A DNA stretch of 36,871 bases from Gammaproteobacteria bacterium (GTDB lineage Bacteria; Pseudomonadota; Gammaproteobacteria; JAABTG01): the NCBI GenBank assembly GCA_030066245.1, contig JASJBY010000001.1:1-36871 (forward strand). Reading direction: 5' to 3'. Below, in pieces: positions 1 through 6,847 of this stretch. The notes under the pieces are model-generated. The model was not told the DNA's origin and did not search any database. It was given only the letters and a program-made list of their open reading frames with translations. Every line of letters begins with the position of its first letter. Position 1 is the stretch's first letter. The position numbers were made by a program, and so were the translations under genes.

Positions 1-483
1 CCCCGCTGCGGCGCCTGTCCGCTGCAGGAGGACTGTGTGGCGCGCCGACAGGGCAGCCAGGACCGCTACCCTGTCGCCAAAGCGCGCCGGTCGTTGCCCA
101 TCAGGCAGGTGACCTTCATCCTGCTGCGGGAGCCGGGGGGCGCCGTGCTCCTGGAGAGGCGACCGCCCACCGGCGTCTGGGGCAGCCTCTGGAGCCTGCC
201 CGAGTGTGCCCCGGAGATCCCGGTCGCCGACTGGTGTCTGGAACGCCTGGGCCGAACGCCGGCCGAAGTGCGCGAGCTTCCCCGGATGCGCCACACCTTC
301 ACCCACTTCCACCTGGATATCACTCCCGCCCTGGCCACCCTGGAAGCCCCCGGCGTCGGTGTATTGGATGGTGATCAGACCCTCTGGTATAACCCTCGCC
401 AACCTGGCGAGCTGGGCCTGCCGGCGCCGGTCGCACGCCTTATCGCCCGACTCAACGACGAACCACAGGAAACCCGCCCATGA
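1..483 (+). CDS. mutY: Adenine DNA glycosylase MutY, C-terminal part (5' truncated by window)
   Basis: This is the 3' end of a MutY reading frame that is open from base 1, so the catalytic HhH-GPD domain lies outside the window. MutY removes adenine mispaired with 8-oxoguanine in base excision repair. The first residues give three of the four cysteines of the FCL iron-sulfur loop (C-X2-C-X5-C in [11 protein letters not shown]). A Nudix-like 8-oxoG recognition domain follows, including the [11 protein letters not shown] segment and the RHTFTHFHL segment typical of the MutY C-terminal domain. The stop overlaps the yggX start (ATGA), so the two genes are probably co-transcribed, as in many gammaproteobacteria. 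The frame appears intact. Confidence 0.95.
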   Translation, partial: PRCGACPLQEDCVARRQGSQDRYPVAKARRSLPIRQVTFILLREPGGAVLLERRPPTGVWGSLWSLPECAPEIPVADWCLERLGRTPAEVRELPRMRHTFTHFHLDITPALATLEAPGVGVLDGDQTLWYNPRQPGELGLPAPVARLIARLNDEPQETRP

Positions 484-746
484 CCCGCACCGTGCACTGC
501 GTGAAGCTCGGCCACGAGGCCGAGGGACTGGACCGCCCGCCCTACCCGGGCGAGCTGGGCCAACGCCTGTTCGAGAACGTATCCAAAGAAGGCTGGCAGC
601 TATGGCTCCGCCACCAGACCATGCTCATCAACGAATACCGCCTGAGCGTCATGGATCCTCAGGCCCGCAAGCTGCTCGAGAAGGAAATGGAGAAATTCTT
701 CTTCGGCGAAGGCTCGGAGAAACCGGAAGGTTACAGGGAGGAGTAG
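480..746 (+). CDS. yggX: Fe(II)-trafficking / oxidative damage protection protein YggX
   Basis: An 88-residue protein matching the usual length of the YggX family, which helps protect Fe-S clusters and is implicated in labile iron handling in the cytosol. Family hallmarks are visible: the N-terminal RTVHCVKLG with its conserved cysteine, the PYPGELGQR segment, the [14 protein letters not shown] segment and a C-terminal EKFFFG. The ATG overlaps the mutY stop in an ATGA arrangement, indicating translational coupling. The stop codon abuts a short tandem repeat array at 746-773, so anything that once followed yggX has been separated by that insertion. Confidence 0.95.
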   Translation: MTRTVHCVKLGHEAEGLDRPPYPGELGQRLFENVSKEGWQLWLRHQTMLINEYRLSVMDPQARKLLEKEMEKFFFGEGSEKPEGYREE

Positions 747-776
747 CGGGCAGCGGGCAGCGGGCAGCGGGCAGCG
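746..776 (+). repeat. Left array: four tandem GCGGGCA heptamers
   Basis: Four perfect copies of the 7-bp unit GCGGGCA (746-773) followed by a partial GCG, starting on the last base of the yggX stop codon. The same unit recurs four times in inverted orientation at 1195-1222, so the two arrays bracket the four-helix-bundle gene. Confidence 0.9.
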
Positions 777-801
777 AAAAGATTAGCGGGAGTAGCCGAG
801 C

Positions 802-1164
802 TTGGGAAGCTACAGGGAGCTCGACGTGTGGCAGAAATCCATGGACTTGGTGGTCGCCTGCTACCACGCCTCCAATGACTTTCCCGACCACGAGATCTAC
901 GGCATCACCAGTCAGCTTCGACGCGCCGCTGTGTCGGTTCCTGCAAATATCGCTGAAGGCCGGGGACGTCAGCACACGGCTGAGTTCATCCAGCACTTGT
1001 CCATAGCGACCGGCTCGCTGGCCGAGCTTGAGACGCACATGGAGCTTGCCCAGCGCCTCGGTTACATCGACGCAACGATTCTGGAAAGCGTGCTCGCACG
1101 CAGCAAAGAGGTGGGCAGGATGCTGAACGCGTTGCGAAACGCCCTGCGCCGCAAAGAGTCCTGA
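802..1164 (+). CDS. Four-helix-bundle protein (S23 / 23S rRNA intervening-sequence protein family)
   Basis: A 120-residue protein with the signature of the four-helix-bundle family first seen in rRNA intervening sequences, related in fold to the Avd accessory protein of diversity-generating retroelements. The N-terminus reads YRELDVWQKSMDLV, and the middle carries SQLRRAAVSVPANIAEG followed by EFIQHLSIATGSLAELETH, all typical. The role of chromosomal copies is not established. An in-frame TAG lies at 793-795, so the TTG at 802 is the only start that keeps the conserved N-terminus. The gene sits between two inverted heptamer arrays and looks like a small inserted cassette between yggX and the convergent amrS-like gene. 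Confidence 0.85.
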   Translation: MGSYRELDVWQKSMDLVVACYHASNDFPDHEIYGITSQLRRAAVSVPANIAEGRGRQHTAEFIQHLSIATGSLAELETHMELAQRLGYIDATILESVLARSKEVGRMLNALRNALRRKES

Positions 1165-1173
1165 GCAGCCGAA

Positions 1174-2304
1174 TCAGGTGGGTTCCGTCTTTCCTGCCCG
1201 CTGCCCGCCGCCCGCTGGCCGCTGAACGAGAAGCTCCGCTTCTCGTTCGTACTTCTTCAACAACACCCCCTCCTGGCCGCAACAGCTTGCGCTGCACTTC
1301 TTCACGGCGTGCAGCTCTCCGCTGTCGCCTTGCAGATAAGCATCCACCGGCAGGTTGGTGGTGGCGCAGTCGCAGCCTTTGTCGTCGTAGACGTACACGT
1401 TTTCCAGACCGACTTCGCGGGCCGCGTCGTGGGCGGCCCACAGGCTTTCGGAGGGCGTCGGCGGCACGTGGCCGAGCTTGAAGGCAGGGAAAAACTTTGT
1501 CACATGCCAGGGGCTGTCCGCACCCAGATGGTCGCGGATCCACAAGGCGATTCGCTCCAACTCGTCCCGGTCGTCGTTGCGACCGGGGATGACATTGGTG
1601 CGGGTCTCCACGTGGATGCCGAGCTCGTGGGCGCGCTCGATGGAGCGCAGCACCTGCTCGACCCGCGCCGCGCCGCAGATCTCCTGATAGAACTCGTCCC
1701 GCAGACTCTTGATGTCGGAGCACAACACGTCCACATACGGCGCCATCAGCTCCAGAGACTCGTCGGTCACGAAGCTGTTGGACACATAGACCGTATAGAG
1801 GCCCGCCTGCTGGGCAAGCTGGGAGACGTCCAGCACGTACTCCAGCCACACCGCCGGCTCCGAGTAGGTGAACGCAATGCCCTGGACGCCGTGCCGCTGA
1901 GCCGCCTCCACCAGCTGCTCCGGGGTCACGTAGACCGCCGTGGACTCGCCACGCGCCAGCTCGTCGAGAGCCGACACACCCCAGGATATCTCCAGATTGT
2001 GGCAGCCCCCGCAACGGAAGCTGCAACCATAGCTACCCACCGACATGACCTGGGTGCCGGGCCGGAAATGTTTGACCGGCTTGTCCTCCACGGGACCGAT
2101 ATCGATGGCGGAGATGATGCCGTAGGACAGGTTGTAGAGGGTCCCGTGGCGGTTTACGTGAGACTGGCAGAACCCTCGCTGCCCGTGCCGGAGGCCGCAG
2201 CGCCAAAGACACAGGTGGCAGCGGGTCTTGCCGTCCGGCAGCCGTTCCTGCAGGCGGGTGGGTACAAGCTGGTATTCACTGGGCGCCTTGCGCGGCAGGG
2301 CCAT
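1174..2304 (-). CDS. amrS: AmmeMemoRadiSam-type radical SAM enzyme
   Basis: A 376-residue radical SAM protein of the AmrS / PflA-like group that accompanies AMMECR1 and Memo proteins in the AmmeMemoRadiSam system; its substrate is unknown. The SAM-binding 4Fe-4S motif C-X3-C-X2-C is at about residues 94-101 (GCSFRCGGCHN). An extra N-terminal cysteine group (RCHLCLWRCG and GFC, residues 29-46) is typical of the family. Later segments GIAFTYSEP and ETRTNVIPG also fit. The ATG at 2304 precedes a full-length N-terminus. The last residues (QRPAGGGQRAG) are encoded by the inverted heptamer array at 1195-1222, so the native C-terminus was probably replaced by an insertion. No AMMECR1 or Memo partner is visible. 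Confidence 0.88.
   Translation of the reverse strand: MALPRKAPSEYQLVPTRLQERLPDGKTRCHLCLWRCGLRHGQRGFCQSHVNRHGTLYNLSYGIISAIDIGPVEDKPVKHFRPGTQVMSVGSYGCSFRCGGCHNLEISWGVSALDELARGESTAVYVTPEQLVEAAQRHGVQGIAFTYSEPAVWLEYVLDVSQLAQQAGLYTVYVSNSFVTDESLELMAPYVDVLCSDIKSLRDEFYQEICGAARVEQVLRSIERAHELGIHVETRTNVIPGRNDDRDELERIALWIRDHLGADSPWHVTKFFPAFKLGHVPPTPSESLWAAHDAAREVGLENVYVYDDKGCDCATTNLPVDAYLQGDSGELHAVKKCSASCCGQEGVLLKKYEREAELLVQRPAGGGQRAGKTEPT
1195..1222 (-). repeat. Right array: four heptamers, inverted relative to the left array
   Basis: Four 7-bp units on the plus strand: TGCCCGC, TGCCCGC, CGCCCGC and TGGCCGC. Read on the minus strand these are two perfect and two single-mismatch copies of GCGGGCA, the unit repeated four times at 746-773. 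The array lies inside the 3' end of the radical SAM gene. Confidence 0.8.
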
Positions 2305-2513
2305 GGCCGTTTAATCCCATATCTATAGAACGCCGGTAAAACTTAGTGGACCCGGCGACCGAAACGCAACCCCAATATCTGTCGGCCCACGCCAAATTGT
2401 AAGTACTCACTCACCCTCATACCTGGCAAGAAGGGGCGTGCACGTCACAAAGAATCGCGGGTGCCGCGCTAGACGCGAGGCTCATTTCGTGCTGAGCCCG
2501 ACGCCCCCTGTCC
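2305..2513. other. Intergenic region between the amrS-like gene and the tRNA-Phe promoter
   Basis: About 210 bp upstream of the minus-strand radical SAM gene. I see no open reading frame with a ribosome binding site. It must contain that gene's promoter, but no convincing -35/-10 pair was identified. Confidence 0.5.
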
Positions 2514-2542
2514 TTGACTGAAGCAAGCGCAACCGCTTTAAT
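2514..2542 (+). promoter_or_regulatory. Sigma-70 promoter of tRNA-Phe
   Basis: TTGACT (-35, 2514-2519) is followed after exactly 17 bp by TTTAAT (-10, 2537-2542). The tRNA begins 16 bp after the -10 box. The downstream GCGTCC stretch is GC-rich, as expected of a stringently controlled stable-RNA promoter. Confidence 0.8.
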
Positions 2543-2558
2543 TTGCGTCCTTCCCGAA

Positions 2559-2634
2559 GGCCAGGTAGCTCAGTTGGTAGAGCAGGGGACTGAAAATCCC
2601 CGTGTCGGGTGTTCGATTCACCCCCTGGCCACCA
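2559..2634 (+). tRNA. tRNA-Phe (GAA)
   Basis: A complete 76-nt cloverleaf. The acceptor stem pairs GGCCAGG (2559-2565) with CCTGGCC (2624-2630), and an A discriminator with encoded CCA follows (2631-2634). The D-arm contains AGCTCAGTTGGTAGAGC. The anticodon stem GGGGA/TCCCC encloses the loop CTGAAAA, giving anticodon GAA at 2592-2594. The T-loop is TTCGATT. It marks the left edge of the accessory patch at 2635-5741. I found no downstream duplicate of its 3' end that would define an integrated element. Confidence 0.98.
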
Positions 2635-2705
2635 CTTGCCTGCACTAAATCCTGTCACGATCTACCTGCTACAGGTTCGTCGCCTCCAGGGCAGACGTTG
2701 CCATC

Positions 2706-2720
2706 TGCCCAAATTGGGCA
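2706..2720. promoter_or_regulatory. Operator-like palindrome 1 (TGCCC-N5-GGGCA)
   Basis: A perfect 15-bp palindrome, TGCCCAAATTGGGCA, just upstream of the HTH-nucleotidyltransferase start. Its centre is 21 bp from that of the second palindrome, two helical turns, so bound dimers would lie on the same face of the DNA. Confidence 0.65.
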
Positions 2721-2725
2721 CTAAA

Positions 2726-3382
2726 ATGCCCGAAATGGGCAACCTTACCACAAACAAGGGAAGCCGGCCTGCGCGCCGCAGGGCCGCCGCATCCGGCTTG
2801 GCGGCGCCTACGGGGCTGGCCGATGCGCTGTTCACGACTACTCAGCAAAGGGTGCTGGCACTGCTATTCGGTCAGCCCGCACGCAGCTTCTTCGCAACCG
2901 AGTTGATAGAGCTCACCGGCTCCGGTTCCGGCGCTGTGCAGCGCGAACTCAAGCGTCTCACTTCCAGTGGCCTCGTGACCGTTACGCGCATCGGCAACCA
3001 GAAGCATTACCAGGCCAACCCCAACTCGCCTGTCTTCGAGGAGCTCCGTCGCCTCGTGCTGAAGACCATTGCGCTGGCGGAACCGATCCGGCAGGCGCTC
3101 GAGCCGCTGGCAGACCGCGTTGAGCTGGCCTTGCTGTACGGCTCCGTCGTAATGGGTACGGACACCGCCCAGAGCGACATCGACATCCTGATTGTCGCCG
3201 AAGAAGTCACGCTGGAGGATGTCTACTCGGCACTGGCTCCGGTGGAAACGGATCTGGACCGCAAGATCAACCCCACCTTGTACACCTCTCAGGAATTCGC
3301 TGCTCGGAAGGCATCCAAGAATGCTTTCCTTACCCGAGTGATTTCGGGGGAGCACCTGGTCCTGCTTGACGGCAAGACATGA
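2726..3382 (+). CDS. Winged-helix / MNT nucleotidyltransferase fusion (antitoxin- or regulator-like)
   Basis: About 218 residues from the ATG at 2726; a further upstream start would lie inside tRNA-Phe and is excluded. An alternative ATG is at 2735. The N-terminal half is a winged-helix DNA-binding domain, running from TQQRVLALLFG through the recognition region GSGSGAVQRELKRL to SSGLVTVTRIGNQKHYQAN. The C-terminal half is a minimal nucleotidyltransferase with LYGSVVMGTDTAQSDIDILIV, i.e. GS-X9-10-DxD. The third acidic residue is not obvious. MNT proteins paired with HEPN proteins are known toxin-antitoxin modules in which the MNT partner AMPylates the HEPN RNase. No Shine-Dalgarno is evident, so the message may be leaderless. 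The stop overlaps the next start by 4 bp. Confidence 0.8.
   Translation: MPEMGNLTTNKGSRPARRRAAASGLAAPTGLADALFTTTQQRVLALLFGQPARSFFATELIELTGSGSGAVQRELKRLTSSGLVTVTRIGNQKHYQANPNSPVFEELRRLVLKTIALAEPIRQALEPLADRVELALLYGSVVMGTDTAQSDIDILIVAEEVTLEDVYSALAPVETDLDRKINPTLYTSQEFAARKASKNAFLTRVISGEHLVLLDGKT
2727..2741. promoter_or_regulatory. Operator-like palindrome 2, overlapping the gene start
   Basis: TGCCCGAAATGGGCA shares the TGCCC-N5-GGGCA arms of palindrome 1. It overlaps the ATG at 2726 and contains the second candidate ATG at 2735. Occupancy by the encoded winged-helix protein would block initiation, suggesting autoregulation. Confidence 0.65.
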
Positions 3383-3798
3383 GTCATCCGCAACTTGATA
3401 ACTTGGTGCGAATTGGGAAGCTGAAGACCGAGCCACCAGGCCAGGGGGAGTTGGAGGGCCTGGTGCGCTCAGGCGTCCGGCGGCTCGGCGACGCTGAGCG
3501 GCCGGAACTAAGCCCTGAGAGCCGTTTCGACCTCGCCTACAACGCCGCCCATGCGCTGGCCCTGGCAGCACTGCGTTACCGGGGCTATCGCTCGGAATCG
3601 CGTTACCTGGTGTTTCAGTGCCTGCAGCACACGATTGACCTTCCTCCGGTACAGTGGCGGGTTCTGGATCAGGCGCACCGCAAGCGCAACCTGGCCGAGT
3701 ATGAGGGCGATACGGAAATTGACGAACAGCTCGTAGCCGCGCTGGTGCGGGTCGCGCGCGAGGTCGCGAAGCGCGTCAACAAGTTGGTGAAATCATGA
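3379..3798 (+). CDS. HEPN-like helical protein, partner of the MNT protein
   Basis: A 139-residue, mostly helical, Arg-rich protein whose ATG overlaps the preceding MNT stop (ATGA), so the two are translated together. FDLAYNAAHALALAALRYRGYR resembles the first helices of HEPN domains. Near the end, DQAHRKRNLAEYEG resembles the region carrying the HEPN RNase motif (R-X4-6-H), but a strict R-X4-6-H is not clear, since H precedes the R-K-R-N group. The family assignment therefore rests on fold-like pattern plus pairing with an MNT gene. If it is a toxin it would be an RNase; if the motif is lost it may be a non-catalytic partner. No terminator was recognised before the convergent reverse transcriptase gene. 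Confidence 0.65.
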   Translation: MSHPQLDNLVRIGKLKTEPPGQGELEGLVRSGVRRLGDAERPELSPESRFDLAYNAAHALALAALRYRGYRSESRYLVFQCLQHTIDLPPVQWRVLDQAHRKRNLAEYEGDTEIDEQLVAALVRVAREVAKRVNKLVKS

Positions 3799-3987
3799 AG
3801 ATGGAGGCCGCCTGAATGTCCAGAGTCAGTTAGAAAAGCAAGAGAACACACGCAAACGTCGTCAGCTACAAACCCGGCTTGCGGCGGTAAACGCTTTTTC
3901 CATCCCGGCAGACTTACAGGCGCGCGCGGCTGAGAGGAGTATACCGCCCCGGCTGACGAATCGCGTGTGCGACATGGCGTTGGCCGG

Positions 3988-5310
3988 TCAACCTGTCCAT
4001 TGAATACGCTGCCACAAGGCCTTCAACCGATTTCCCCTGGACGGATTCAACCAGGCTACGTAGGCAACTCTGCCCGCCAAGTGAAACTTGAAGTCCACGA
4101 GCCCCCGGCGATTCTGACTGTCAGGGCCGAAGCGAACGCAGTTGTGGAGTACTGCCTTCAGGCGATCGTACTCACGGCGGCGTGGATTGGGCTTTTCATT
4201 CACTACGACACCGGCCAGGCACTGACATTGCCCCTGTGTATTGAGCCGAGTCTTGCGGTGATTCACACTGAAGCCTTCCTCCATTGCCACCGCTCCGACT
4301 AACCCCTGAAGGTAAGGTGCCAGGCCAACCAGTTTCGAGGAGCCGGAGAATGCCAGATCATCCGCGTATCGGGTGTAATCGAGACCGAAGTGCTCAGCCA
4401 CCCCATGCAAGCGGCAATCAAGACGCCAGGCACAGAGATTGGCGATGGCCGGCGAGGTAGGCGCCCCTTGGGGAAGATGCTTCTGTAGCAGGCGCTTCTT
4501 CCGTGCCCAGGACAGCTCCCGATAAGGTGCGCCCGCCAGTACAGGTGAGACGGCGTGGGTGCAGAGCCCCTGGAGTAATCGGGCCACGGTCGACGGATAG
4601 CCAAGGCGACGGAACAGGGCGCCGATGCGCGGCGTAGGCACGGAGTGAAAAAAGTCCTTGAGATCCATGCGCAGGATAGCGGCCTTACCGATGTGGGGAG
4701 CCGCATAGCTCAAACAGGAGTGACGGCGCCTGAAGCCATGCGCACACGGGTGAGGCGGTACAAGGTTCAACAGCTCGTGCAGCACCTGCCGCTGTATTAT
4801 TTTCAGGCGAGACTTGGGGATTTCAATCAGCCGCCGCATCCCCGACCGTTTGGTGATCCACCGATAGCGATAGTGGTGCAGCTTCGGTTCCACCATCCTG
4901 CTCTGCAACGCTTCGCGGTCGGCAAACCATGCCAGCTCGTTATCGAGCAGCCCCAGCCAGAGTCGTAGATCCTTCCAGGTGGCAAGCCGGGGCAGGGGAA
5001 GGGTGAACAGGCCGTCGGGCAACGGCCCCATGACCGGCGGCTCGAGCAAAATATTCTGCCTGAGGTCGTGCTGGGATTGGCTCCAGATCTGGTGAAGGTC
5101 GTCCTGGTCCCGGAGAAACGCCGTCAGTCGCGACATGGACGGGGGACGTCCCTCGTCGAAATGAAACACCAGCCGAGCTGCCAGGCGCCGGGGGTCGGGA
5201 GAACCACCGCCCAAAGCCCTCCGTATCCGGTCCGCCAGAGATTCCTTGTCCCAGCTCCCCGCGGTCAGGGAAAGCGCCAGCCGCCGGACCTCGGTCGTGT
5301 AACTGGACAA
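3988..5310 (-). CDS. Retron-like reverse transcriptase
   Basis: A 440-residue reverse transcriptase with about 100 N-terminal residues before the polymerase. Visible motifs: HYRYRWITKRSGMRRLIEIP (146-165), the first catalytic aspartates in RMDLKDFF (214-221), LPQGAPTSPA (279-288) and YADD (315-318). The retron hallmarks NAXXH and VTG appear here as AAPH within SYAAPHIG (201-208) and LAG within CLAGVVVNEKP, so this is a diverged member of the retron/retron-like clade. The LPQG motif argues against a diversity-generating retroelement enzyme, and no maturase domain is present. The TTG start at 5310 is immediately preceded by an in-frame TGA. GGCGGGA lies about 7 bp upstream. Retrons defend against phage together with an ncRNA and an effector. 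A structured non-coding stretch lies directly upstream, but no obvious effector gene is adjacent. Confidence 0.88.
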   Translation of the reverse strand: MSSYTTEVRRLALSLTAGSWDKESLADRIRRALGGGSPDPRRLAARLVFHFDEGRPPSMSRLTAFLRDQDDLHQIWSQSQHDLRQNILLEPPVMGPLPDGLFTLPLPRLATWKDLRLWLGLLDNELAWFADREALQSRMVEPKLHHYRYRWITKRSGMRRLIEIPKSRLKIIQRQVLHELLNLVPPHPCAHGFRRRHSCLSYAAPHIGKAAILRMDLKDFFHSVPTPRIGALFRRLGYPSTVARLLQGLCTHAVSPVLAGAPYRELSWARKKRLLQKHLPQGAPTSPAIANLCAWRLDCRLHGVAEHFGLDYTRYADDLAFSGSSKLVGLAPYLQGLVGAVAMEEGFSVNHRKTRLNTQGQCQCLAGVVVNEKPNPRRREYDRLKAVLHNCVRFGPDSQNRRGLVDFKFHLAGRVAYVAWLNPSRGNRLKALWQRIQWTG

Positions 5311-5338
5311 TCAGAGTTCCCGCCAGATTGAAAGGGCG

Positions 5339-5350
5339 CTGGCCAGGCGC
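5339..5350 (+). repeat. 12-bp repeat CTGGCCAGGCGC, copy 1
   Basis: Identical to 5702-5713. The two copies flank the hairpin-rich block upstream of the reverse transcriptase. The CTGGCCAG part is palindromic, so the copies are direct repeats that can also pair with each other. Confidence 0.7.
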
Positions 5351-5701
5351 CGTCTCGAGGTTGAAGGGTGCGACCGGCCTCCGACTTATCTCGTAACGGC
5401 CGGTACAACTCTGCGTGAAGCGCAGCGGCGTACCGGCAATGCAATGGACCACAGACAACGCTTCCCCGGGGTTGCCCCGGAGAGTTCCTAGACCTGTACA
5501 GAGCCAGGCCCTGGAACTACTCGGAGCACCGGCCGCGAGGGACATCTTGAAAACCGCATACGCTGAAGTCAAGCGGCAAATGCACCAAAGACTCGGAGAC
5601 CAGGGGGGCATCGGCGCCGGCCGGCGACACTGGGCCAGGTCAGAAATACATTCGAATCGCCAGGTCCGGCAAACGCGAAACACACCTGCCCGGTGCAGGC
5701 T

Positions 5702-5713
5702 CTGGCCAGGCGC
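5702..5713 (+). repeat. 12-bp repeat CTGGCCAGGCGC, copy 2
   Basis: Second copy of the repeat found at 5339-5350, located just outside the 3' end of the M28 peptidase gene. Confidence 0.7.
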
Positions 5714-5741
5714 TAGGTGAGCAACGCCGACCGAACGTGAC

Positions 5742-6734
5742 CTACGGCGAATTCGCCAGGTCTTCGACAACCCGGGCAAGGCCGATGACGACCCGGGTCA
5801 AAGCATCAAAATCGACGTGCTCCGGGGTGTCGCTGGGCTTGTGGTAGTGGGGATTTCGAAAGGGCGCCGTGTCGGTAACCATCAAGGCCGGGTAACCCTG
5901 CGTCCAGAACGACGCGTGGTCGGAACGCCCTACATCTTTCACGAGAGAATCTGGTGCGGCCACGCCTTCGGAGGGAAACTGGGCATGCTTGCGAAAACTC
6001 GCGATGCTACGCCGAACGAGTGCGCGGGACTTCAGATTGCCCACGAATGCAATAAATGCAGCCACGTCAGGATAGAACCAGGAAAAAGGCGGCGGGTAGT
6101 GCTGACTGCCAGGCTTGTCACTGTAATAGCCAAGACTCTCCAACGCGAGCATGCCGACAACGGCCGCGCCTTCCTCTCGAGCGCGTTTGGCATAGACCAC
6201 ACTGCCCATGAGCTCGGAGTAGGAAAACGGCTCTTCTTCATTTGTGAACGCGACAAGATGCACTGTCCTGCTCAATGGCTTGTCCCGTAATAACCGAGCG
6301 ACCTCAATGAGACCTGCGACCCCGGATGCGTTGTCGTCCGCCCCGGGCGATTTGGCTACCGTATCGTAATGGGCGCCCACTACCACGATCTCGCTCTTTC
6401 GGTCTGATCCAGGGACCCGCACCACCAGGTTCTTGAAGGGCTGCCCCACGTCGCCGAAAGCCTGGGTCCCGACCCCATAACCCACGGATTCGAGCGTTTC
6501 CTCAATGTAGGCTGCCGCGGCATTCAGGTGTTCGGGCACCCCGACGTTTCGTTCGCCGATTTGGCCGGCAAGGTGACGCACATGGGTTTCCAGATTGCGA
6601 CGGACGCTCTCCCCGGTCTCGCTCAATGGAGGCAGTTCTCCGGAGTAGGACTGGCCCGGCATGGCTATCACCAGATACAGGGAAGCCGAGGCCAGAAAAA
6701 GCAGGATAAGTGCGAAAGCAATCAGATAATTCAA
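5742..6734 (-). CDS. M28-family zinc metallopeptidase (aminopeptidase-like), membrane-anchored or secreted
   Basis: A 330-residue protein beginning with one hydrophobic segment (YLIAFALILLFLASASLYLVIA) that acts as a signal anchor or signal peptide, so the catalytic domain is probably periplasmic. The co-catalytic zinc ligands of family M28 are visible in order: His/Asp in VVVGAHYDT, Asp in GADDNASG, the Glu pair in FTNEEEP, Asp in GRSDHASFW, and the final His in NPHYHKPSDTP. The substrate (free peptides or amino-terminal residues) cannot be told. The TTG start at 6734 follows AGG by about 8 bp, and an in-frame TAG lies four codons upstream. It is on the same strand as the reverse transcriptase but separated by 431 bp. 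Confidence 0.88.
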   Translation of the reverse strand: MNYLIAFALILLFLASASLYLVIAMPGQSYSGELPPLSETGESVRRNLETHVRHLAGQIGERNVGVPEHLNAAAAYIEETLESVGYGVGTQAFGDVGQPFKNLVVRVPGSDRKSEIVVVGAHYDTVAKSPGADDNASGVAGLIEVARLLRDKPLSRTVHLVAFTNEEEPFSYSELMGSVVYAKRAREEGAAVVGMLALESLGYYSDKPGSQHYPPPFSWFYPDVAAFIAFVGNLKSRALVRRSIASFRKHAQFPSEGVAAPDSLVKDVGRSDHASFWTQGYPALMVTDTAPFRNPHYHKPSDTPEHVDFDALTRVVIGLARVVEDLANSP

Positions 6735-6847
6735 TCGCAGTACCTAAGCGTAGCGAGATTCAAGGTTGTATCCTTGTCATGGGGCGGCCCGACGCGGGCC
6801 TGGCACGCGGATAGAAAAGGCCAGCCATTACCCGAGCTATCGGTGGG

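Larger units (their letters stand above)
5311..5741 (-). ncRNA. Candidate structured RNA (msr-msd-like) upstream of the reverse transcriptase
   Basis: 431 bp without a convincing gene, directly 5' of the reverse transcriptase. Three hairpins lie in series. At 5399-5437, GCCGGTAC pairs with GTACCGGC around an inner CTGCG/CGCAG stem. At 5466-5480, CCGGGG pairs with CCCCGG around a 3-nt loop. At 5483-5518, AGTTCC pairs with GGAACT. The block is bracketed by copies of CTGGCCAGGCGC (5339-5350 and 5702-5713), whose CTGGCCAG core is self-complementary and could pair end to end as a1/a2 repeats do. The boundaries and the retron assignment are inference. The span, about 350 nt between brackets, is longer than typical msr-msd. 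Confidence 0.35.

Noticed and set aside
2559-2634. Attachment-site duplication of the tRNA-Phe 3' end
   Set aside because: No second copy of the CCCCCTGGCCACCA end was found downstream in the window.
2609-2725. Upstream extension of the HTH-nucleotidyltransferase frame
   Set aside because: It starts inside tRNA-Phe and lacks conserved sequence; starts at 2726 or 2735 are preferred.
746-5310. Possible diversity-generating retroelement (four-helix Avd-like gene plus reverse transcriptase)
   Set aside because: The reverse transcriptase has LPQG instead of the SQ-type motif of these elements, lies about 2.8 kb away on the other strand, and no template/variable repeat pair with adenine-specific changes was seen.
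4940-5779. Long minus-strand frame overlapping the reverse transcriptase start
   Set aside because: It is out of frame with the clearly conserved polymerase and shows no family-like sequence; it would also run through the hairpin region.
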